In this document: in pieces, positions 56,064-64,000 of the stretch
How positions within the stretch are numbered: the stretch's first letter is position 1
Layout: each line of letters begins with the position of its first letter
Assembly: GCA_015680905.1 (NCBI GenBank)
Contig: CM027385.1
Location: 79,877,501 to 79,941,500, forward strand
Direction of reading: 5' to 3'
DNA length: 64,000 nucleotides
Origin: Coptis chinensis
Lineage: Eukaryota > Streptophyta > Magnoliopsida > Ranunculales > Ranunculaceae
Translations under genes and position numbers: made by a program
Notes under the pieces: model-generated
What the model was told of the DNA's origin: nothing
The model's input: only the letters and a program-made list of their open reading frames with translations
The model's database searches: none

Positions 56064-56309
56064 GAAGGACAAGAAGGAGCGCCATGGTACTGCACCAACA
56101 TTGTAGAAGCTACAAAGGTATCAGTTGCACTTTTGGATGAGGTAAAGTTTTGTCATGTTTACAGAGAGGTGAACAGAAGCGCTGACTATTTAGCCAGCCT
56201 AAGTTCTTCACTAGACGAGGAATATTTTTGTAATAGCCCGCCACTTGATCGCACTTTAACAGAGATTGTTGAAAATGATGTCAGTGGACGAGTATATTTG
56301 AGATTCTAA
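56064..56309 (+). pseudogene. LINE-derived RNase H C-terminal fragment
   Basis: The open frame downstream of the CXE3 flank encodes VSVALLDEVKFCHVYREVNR followed by SADYLASLSSSLDEE. This is the last RNase H motif of plant LINEs (compare RR.N.AAH.LA). It is fused exactly at the end of unit-3 homology. No RT or tail was seen. Confidence 0.65.
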
Positions 56310-56382
56310 TGCAGGCCCAAGAGTCAGCCTAACCCATTAATTTGTTTTTAAAAAAAATAATATATATATATACACTAGTAAT

Positions 56383-57019
56383 GAATGCATGTAAATTAGA
56401 ATAGTAAATTAAAATTGCAATAAGGAAAAAAAAAACACTTCAATACGCTAGTTGTATTCTTTGTTATATTCGATTTTTGATGCTCTGCCATGTTGCGAAT
56501 AAAGTATTTAAGCGCCTGTAATTTAGTCAATATATAATTATTAGTGCATCTACCACAAACTAATTTAACCAAAAAATAGGTCCTAGGAAAAATGCTAGTG
56601 TTCTTCATAAAAAAAAAAATTGTTGGACTGGTATTAAAAACTCTAATATTGCTTGTAATAGATGGAACTTCTGTATGTCAGATGTGCCATGTTGAATAAA
56701 AACCTCATCTACAAAATTGGGTTGGAGAAAATCAAAGGAATGAATGCATGTAAATTAGAATAGTAACATATTACATTTGTTTGAATGGATTATGTAAAAT
56801 ATTTTAGATTAATTAATACAGGCCGAGGTCTGATAAAAAACTTCAATATATAAGAAAAAAACACTTCAATACGCTAGTTGTATTCGTTGTTCGAATCGAT
56901 TTTTTGCTGCTCTGCCATGCTACGAATAAATATATTCGAAGAGGTATTTAACCGCCTATAATTTAGTCAATATATAATTATTAGTGCATATGCCACAAAC
57001 TAATTTACCAAAAAAATAG
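56383..57019. repeat. Local direct duplication
   Basis: A block with AACACTTCAATACGCTAGTT, GCTCTGCCATG and TTAGTCAATATATAATTATT occurs at about 56383-56580 and again at about 56741-57015. A different phrase, AAAAATGCTAGTGTTCTT through GTCTACAAA, occurs at 56588-56715 and 58050-58172. Confidence 0.8.
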
Positions 57020-57348
57020 GTATAATGTTAATGAAGTTAACCTTTATGCTGCTAGTTGTGTAATTATCTTGTCGAGCATTTATATGTGATTGAGGAACAT
57101 TGTTGGATTTATATGAGTGTACTACATGTAAGATATAAGAATATTATATCATGGTGTGCAACATAGTTGTTATTCTACACTGGAGAATAAAATATCTCAA
57201 AAAATATGCAAGAAGAATAACTTTATTTTTATCATTGTCTTCAAAATAATTTAGCGAATCCATCAACTATTTTTTTTTTTTTTTTTTTTTGTCGGTTTAA
57301 ATAAGTAGGTAGCTTGGACAGATAAAAAATTTGTAGTTAGCTAACAAA

Positions 57349-57380
<32 letters not shown>

Positions 57381-60300
57381 TTAGAAATTATCACATTGGG
57401 AAACAATTAGAAAAAATACATTGGACACTGTTAATATTTGTTATATAGATTTATTAAGTTAGATATAATATGTGGAGTGAATTGAATGTGTAAATGATAG
57501 CTTTCCGGGAGATGGCTATGTGGCAAGATTACAATTTAAAAGCTTTCAATATAATGTGGATTTTATTTCATGTGTATGGAGATTGAATGATTCAAATGAT
57601 GGAATGTTGATTTTTTTCAAACCATCTGTATGGAGGCGACAAAAGGAAGAAATTATGGATGCTAGCTAGTTGCATCACTGAATTACATCTGATTCACCCT
57701 GTTGTTAGTTGCAAATTCCTTTGATCAATTCTTACATTGGTTATTGGTCTCCATTCTGAAAATGTTATTAGCACTCAACTCTACATGCTGAACTTTGTCA
57801 GGTTTCGGGCTTCCACTTTGATTAACATAATGCAATGGAATTTTGGTTCTTTGAGAGTCAAATTAAGTGTAATGATCGAGTAGTTAGCAACAGGTGCAGA
57901 GTGCATGGTGAAGGAGTGTTGAGGCATTATAAGCATGATCCATTGTGCAAACTCACTATGCTATGCTTAGATGATTATATAAACATTTTGTTAAGCGGCA
58001 ACAATTTTGATTATAGAAACATCCATAATACAGATTGGTGTACTGGGAAAAATGCTAGTGTTCTTAATATAAAAAAAATTGTTAGACTGGTATTAAAAAC
58101 TCTAATATTGCTTCCAGTAGACGGAACTTCTGTATGTCAGAGGTGTCATGTTGAATAAAAACCTCGTCTACAAATGTGTCTTAAAATGAGGTTCTCTTCC
58201 ATACATTGGTTTCCTATCATTTAGTATTCTGGAGTCAAAATAAAGAGTCTCCATGTTCAACAAATTTTTCACAATAGATATAACTTGCCTATCGTTTGAT
58301 TCCATGACTGAAGAAACTTCAGGCTAGGAAAATCAGTAGTACAAAAATTAGTTTATTTATAGTAGTGCAAAAAATAAACAAACTATATCACACTTACACA
58401 TGCAAGAAGGAAAATAATGAGACCGGAACCTAAGCGTATTGGCAAATCTATTTTTGATCGCTTTCTATTCCCTAGGACCGCACAAACAAATAAGTAAAAG
58501 CGATGGATATTTTCAATTGTTTATGTTTCAGATTATGATTTCCAAAATAACTATGCCAAAACCAAAAAATAAATAAGCAAATAATACTCAACCAAGATGT
58601 GCATTTTATATGCAACTTGAAGATGTTGAAAACAAAACAACTATCATACAGAACAAATAAAGACAAAGATAAACAGTTTGGCCAGTAAACCAATTTATAC
58701 GAACTTTAACTTGGGATAAGAGGCTCCAAATTTTTTATGGGAGTTACAGACACTGGAACGAAAGTGAGAGAGTTATGATTCCTTTACAGCTTGAAAGGTT
58801 TAATGGTGTTATAGGAACTCTTATAGCAAGTAACGAACGTACACTTTGTTTTTAGTTAGTGTTAAAATTAGAAGGGAAAAACGTTAGTGGTAAAAAACCA
58901 TCAGAGCAGCTTTTAAACGCATGAACTGTGTAAGTTATGAAGTTTGACTATAATTGAGTTTCCAGCCTGTTCCCATCTGAGTATCCAATTAATATTTTAA
59001 GAACGCTTAGTTACAAAATGGTATATAACAAATATTGTAATTGACTATACGAAAATCATGGATAAACAAATTCAATCGGTTAACTAATACATTAAAGTCA
59101 TGCATAGACTCTATTGAGGTGAGGAGGCAACAAAAAAGTCTGAACATCATAATGTTGTTTGTGACAAATGGACCACTCTATGCTTCATGTAACCTTTCAC
59201 AAATTCAATACTGACGATGGGAAACATAAATTTAATCAAGACAGTTGATTTAATTTACAATCATTTAGTAGAGAACATCGCCAAGAGCCTGAATTATCTT
59301 TTTGTATTATAATGATAAACTCTTTAAGAGAACATGAACTCGTCTGTTTGCCTATATATATAAAATGGTTATCTCGTGGAACATTTTCGTTAAGAGAATG
59401 GTTGTCAAAGATAATTAGCTCTTCCCCTAACATTACACTTTACAGTGAAAGGGATCTCTGTTCTAGTAACAAAGTATGGTCTGACATTGTTGCATAGGAC
59501 TACTCCTGGGGCTAGATGGATAAAGTGTAGCTTCCTTCCTTGCTAACCGTTTGGCTTCATGCCATGTATGAGTACCTAATCCTTCATTTCTGTAACTTTC
59601 TAATTCCTCTTAGGCATCTTGCTTCCAGCTACCAAGGCATGACATACTCTACAAAGCTTGAAGTGCTAGCTACTTGTGAATCAGGTTCAAGACATACATA
59701 TACCCAGTTCATTTATATTAGTTGCTTTCTCAATGTACACCAGGAACTATAGTCATGCATTCAGTTCTGAAATCAGTCCATGAGAGCATGCTCCGGCTAG
59801 GATTTGATGGTCAATTGGGAAGTCCTATGGTACTAACATAGTTGCAGTTCGGGGGTTATGTCTGTTGGTTTGGCTTCGATGAAAATCTACCTAACTTGGA
59901 CTTTTCTCGTGGACTCTGCGGTTTAAACACTTTAATATCTCTTGATTGAAGGTTATTTAGGAAGGCTACTAACCTAATCTTATCCCTCACTGAGAATTTT
60001 GGACATCAAGAAAAGAGGCTCAACTTACCCGTTAGGTTGTTTTATAGAACAACTATTTACGAAAATGTTGTTGCATCACTGTTGCATGGCAAACCAAATC
60101 TAATAGCCATTATTAACATCATTGTTGCATGACAAATCAAATATTATTTATTAAATCTACCAGGGCAATAACAAAATCACATGAGAGTTGTTTGTCTGTC
60201 TCCAATGGTGCATTGGAACTCAAAAGCTCAACATTAGGAGAAGCTCATCACTTTGATGTCTCAGATCTCCTGAAGATAGACATCCGTTGCTTGCCAAATA

Positions 60301-61450
60301 TAACAATTTAATTAAGCTAATCCAGACCTGGAAAAAGGACTTGTGGACAGTATATGGTTAATTGCTTTTGAGTAAATTTCACCTGTTAAATGGACGGGTA
60401 ACAATGAGACACATTCTCTATTCGTTACTGAAACTAACCTAAGACACAAATTTCAAACCATCTCATTGACCACGTAGAGAAACCCAAACCCTGGGCAGAA
60501 CAAAACCTCAAACTAATTGGCAAAGAAGATAAAAACAAAAAGGTTAATGCTCCTGACAAAAATGAACCATACTTTGCATGTCATATATTCAGCCTAAATT
60601 CTACATTCTTAAATAGAGAGGCAGGGTAGGACACAAAGTAGAAGATGCAAAATAATTAATTAAAATGAACTGTTAACTCCTGGGATTTGATTTCAAATAT
60701 AGCACGCCAGAAATCAGATGTGAATCAGTAGCTAAAAATGAATGCACTATTGCACTCCTGATCTGCACATGAGTTGTCAATATAAGATGAATGCACTATT
60801 ACACTCCCAAATTGAATAAAAATACTTGAAACAAATTTGAAAATATTTAAAATGAACTTAAATACTGCTCTAACAAATTCTTCCAACAAAAAAATATCTA
60901 ATAACCAAATATAGTCATAAAGTTAGAGTCTAAATGAGTTGTTGCCATCACCATAATTAGTAATACACAATTCACCATAGTGGAAAAAGACTGAAAAATA
61001 CGTACTTCTAGGGCCCTCAATACTTGAGAACTAATTCGAGTCCGTTCTCAAAGATTGACAAAGGCAAAAGAACCTATACCTACTAATTTCTGCATACCTA
61101 TTTAATGTCTTTAACATTGTTTATAATGAATTCCATTGACATGCTCCAATCCATTTCCAGCATTCAGTCCTATAATCACATATTCTTTCATCAAACTTTT
61201 ATTTAAACTAAAGATCGCAATAGATGGAAGTGTAACATTCTTCTAACCATAACTAAAGTGTCTTACCTGGTAAAGTTTGTGGATTCTTTTAGATGCGACA
61301 GTCGTTTATGAAATTTGCACGGTTTCATTAAAGTTGTATGAATAAATTTCTTGTGGCAACATAATAAGCACATTTTTCCCCGTGTTAGTTATAAAGGATA
61401 AAGCATTGATAAAAACAAATAGTAACTAATCAACGCGGTTGTAAATTTAC
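57020..61450. other. Anonymous AT-rich DNA
   Basis: Apart from T-runs (about 57271-57290, 57354-57375) and the duplicate at 58050-58172, no gene, element end or repeat was recognised. The small open frames of 60-107 codons here lack family motifs. Confidence 0.45.
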
Positions 61451-61540
61451 CACACATTCCGACTTTCTTCGCATTCGTTTAGGCTTTGTTTCTTTTGTTG
61501 AGGTTCCAGGCGTTCTAGCAGAATTTTCAAATGGTAATAT
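61451..61540 (-). other. Exon-like stretch
   Basis: A 90-bp minus-strand stretch between TTGATTCAG and GTAAAT is open for 30 codons in phase 0 and is rich in Lys, Arg and Thr (TSTKETKPKRMRRKSE). It may be a basic nuclear-localisation-like segment. No family was recognised and it could be chance. Confidence 0.25.
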
Positions 61541-61766
61541 CTGAATCAAAAAGGAATGAATAAGGAAGATTAGTATGGTAATAATTATTCCCTGATATAA
61601 AGATTTTGCTATGTTGGGAACTTAATATGAGGGTATTAGTATGTAAATTACATACTAAATGAAATAGCGCAGGTACAAACGACTGTGTGATAGCATATTA
61701 GTATGTACATTTGCTCTCTAATATATATATATAACATGTACCCCAAGTAAACAATCAAATAAAAAC

Positions 61767-61859
61767 CTATTTTTCGATTAGTTTAGGATCATTCACTTTT
61801 GGACGCTCGGATATAGGATCTGGGTAGATAGTATCAAGAGTATGCAATTCCACTGTGAC
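61767..61859 (-). other. Exon-like stretch ending in a stop
   Basis: It starts after AATGTAG and is open for 30 codons (VTVELHTLDTIYPDPISERP) before TAG at 61767-61769. It could be a terminal exon. No family was recognised. Confidence 0.25.
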
Positions 61860-62271
61860 CTACATTTATAATCACAAAAAGAAATTATGTACTGAACAAA
61901 TTAAAAATAATGTCTTGTCTATCTATCCCAAACTTTTATCAAATATACTTTTTCTTTTCACCTATTCAATGTGAGTGAGCATATCGCTTCTCATGCACCG
62001 AAACCTAATGCTTACAAAGAAGTTATTTTTCTCAAAGAAGATAGAGCACGCAAGTAATTTAATTATGAAAGGCAGAAGTCAGATAAGGTTATTTGGGTAA
62101 CCAACTGAATAGAGAAATGCTTAAATCAGGAATGAACTTAGCCACATCTATAAAAGGCTACGATTATGAAAGGGTGGAATTGCAACAACATGTATAGCGT
62201 CCAGTGCATAATTACAAAGTAAAGCAACTATTTCCCAGGACAGCACGACGCCTACAATAGTTTAGGAGTTA

Positions 62272-62448
62272 TCAAAATGACATACCTTCAACAATACATT
62301 GATGCGAGGTATATCGACAGTGTTCATCAAAGACAATAGAAAAAAGCATACGGGGATCTATTATGTTCAGTTCCATATAACCATAACATGTGACAAAGTA
62401 ACCAATTGATGGTTGCTTGAGTAGCAACATTTTGGGGTGTTCATCCTT
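62272..62448 (-). other. Exon-like open stretch
   Basis: 58 open codons on the minus strand without ATG (KMLLLKQPSIGYFVTCYGYM, then IVFDEHCRYTSHQCIVEG). The composition looks protein-like, but no domain is recognised. Confidence 0.25.
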
Positions 62449-62900
62449 TTAGCATAAGTATGTTCCCACATTATGGACATCCTGCATTCATAATTTAACA
62501 TGAACAAATTTCTAGAGTAAGAGAAACAGGAGAATTAAGTTGTGAATGATTACAGAATATATAAAAAAAACAGATGGACTAACCATAATGGTCTGCGCAA
62601 AAGAAACAAAACGTGTTTAGAGGCATTACCTTTGCCTTAACGGTTAAACCATACTGTAGGAGTTCTTAATTCTGAGAGGAGAAATTAGTCTATGGTATGA
62701 AAAAACAGTGAAACAATATATGACTGTGTATACATTGGTGTTGGCGTCAAATCACGAACAATGCTCTTTCATGTGTCCTTTAGAACCGAGGTTTGCAATG
62801 GTGAGTGAGAATCCTCTGCTGCTTTTGATTCTAGATGACCCATGTTAGTTAAAGTAGAGGCAAAGAGCTTCTCCATTTTCGACCGCGCTCTACATGCACG

Positions 62901-63498
62901 CTACACCAATGCCTTCCGAGTAGGTAGCACAGCTAGAGTGGTATGATTGTTCAAATTAGATGAAGATTGGCCACCTTGAGCGTTGGGCGAAGATATGACT
63001 CTAGCCTTATCCCTTCGAGCACATCGTGAGATGGTGCGACGAGATGGTGCTAGAGGAACAATACTCATAGGAAGCTGACGATGAGGCTGGACTTGAGTTG
63101 TCTGAGTGTGGTTGACTGGAGCCCCCGAAATCTATTTGCAATATTTTAACACAATTAATTATAAGTAGTTGATATGGTGACATACACATGCAGATAAAAA
63201 AAACACATTGTACTGAAACTCACTCGACATTTCAATGGTAAATATTTGCATAGTCTATGCTCGTGTTGCTTGCAGACCCATTTTTTTTTTTAACTTGTAA
63301 GACTAAAGGGAATATAGCTGGGTGTGGAAAATACTCTACACACCTGGGTGTCATTAATAGCTTGAGGTCGGATTTGCAAATCCAATCTTCGACACTCCCT
63401 TGGTATGTCCATGGATCTCTTCCAGCTTAACTTGCCAAAAACAAATCTTTTCCACCCAAGTTCAATGAGTTGGACTAAAGTAAAAGAGAACAACCGGC
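62901..63498 (-). other. Candidate two-exon gene fragment of unknown function
   Basis: Exon A (63344-63498) lies between an AATTTAG acceptor and a GTGTGT donor and reads RFVFGKLSWKRSMDIPRECR and RLDLQIRPQAINDTQ. Exon B (62901-63131) follows after acceptor CAAATAG in matching phase 0 and is open for 76 codons to TAG (PVNHTQTTQVQPHRQLPMSI; Ser/Thr- and Arg-rich). The joined frame is about 127 codons with no ATG, so more exons would be needed upstream. I do not recognise the family; a transposon-borne or captured gene is as likely as a resident one. Confidence 0.35.
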
Positions 63499-64000
63499 CT
63501 AAATTAGCATGTGTGTGTAAGTGATTTAGTTAAGCTAATTGATATATCCAACTTAACCTAATAGTCTGATATTATACATAAATAGTCCTCGTTCTTTGTT
63601 TTTGAAGGCCGGCAAAATTTGGATATGTCATCCCAAGGTTACTTACTTCTCTTTTATGCAGTTTCATGAGCAAAGAGATCATGTAGCAGTAACAGCAGAC
63701 TTTGCTTAACAACTTCTCAATTTATTTGTTTTTACCTTTTAGACAACTGACTTTTCAAGTATTAACATAAATTGTCAAAGATTTTATTAAAAACATTTCA
63801 TGTACTAAATTTGAGTTTAATTACATGATTTATATAGATAAAAATAATTTGAGACCTAGGAACAGAAGCAATGATGTTTGGAAAGAGAGAACAGAACAAT
63901 TAACTAACCTTAGTATGAAGTTAACAAAATTGCATAACGATTCATGTCATACTGCTATAGAAAAATAATTGGTGTAACTAACCTCACACAGTCAAAGAAA
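63499..64000. other. Non-coding end of the window
   Basis: AT-rich sequence without a recognised gene or repeat; the window ends within it. Confidence 0.4.

Noticed and set aside
1-64000. An entirely new multi-gene system
   Set aside because: Every clear coding sequence belongs to a known family (CXE, CtpA, PPR, FKBP, transposon proteins). The unexplained exons are too fragmentary to support such a claim.

Overview
The window is nuclear DNA of a flowering plant, most likely a eudicot. It is AT-rich, its genes are sparse and carry GT/AG introns, and it is packed with plant transposable elements: Ty1-copia, a chromovirus-type solo LTR, L1-type LINEs, a SINE, hAT and other MITEs, and Helitrons. 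No bacterial or organellar features, rRNA, functional tRNA or CRISPR array were seen.

The core is a three-fold segmental duplication around an intronless carboxylesterase (CXE) gene: CXE1 (5190-6117, a frameshifted pseudogene), CXE2 (28363-29289, intact) and CXE3 (54636-55562, intact). The copies differ by about 1% in coding sequence and share promoter and 3' flank. The fuller unit reads CXE (+), then the tail of a convergent C-terminal-processing-protease gene (CtpA, -), then a PPR gene fragment (+), then a CXE promoter relic with no gene behind it. Unit 1 has all of these at 499-10945. Unit 2 has all of them at 28040-43577, with the CtpA remnant split by a 10.3 kb LTR element. Unit 3 keeps only promoter, CXE and about 500 bp of 3' flank.

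Layout. 1-5190: LTR remnant, CXE1 distal promoter, LINE RNase H scrap, a head-to-tail trimer of short Helitrons, a foldback MITE, a Helitron fragment, hAT elements and the CXE1 core promoter. 5190-10945: unit 1. 10946-15958: a probable Helitron carrying FKBP-like, prenyl-synthase-like and unidentified in-phase exons, then palindromic repeats. 15959-26525: copia element 1 (about 5.0 kb originally) enlarged by a 4.3 kb solo LTR, a 910-bp hAT element and a 297-bp MITE. 26526-31518: CXE2 with promoter and 3' flank. 31519-43577: CtpA relic split by an Angela-like copia element that holds a large higher-order repeat array, then PPR and promoter relics. 43578-54292: MITE and copia element 2 (-), with nested hAT, LINE, SINE, second hAT and solo LTR. 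54293-56063: CXE3. 56064-64000: LINE RNase H scrap, local duplications, and mostly anonymous DNA with a few exon-like minus-strand stretches near 61.4-63.5 kb.

Only CXE2 and CXE3 look like functional genes: two nearly identical cytosolic class-I-type carboxylesterases whose proximal promoters are conserved and whose distal promoters have been rearranged differently by transposons. No undescribed defence or signalling system was found. The most unusual features are the directly abutting Helitron trimer, the probable Helitron with captured spliceable exons, the higher-order satellite inside the copia element, and the repeated gene-less CXE promoter relics. Identities and ages are by-eye estimates; no alignment or database search was run.
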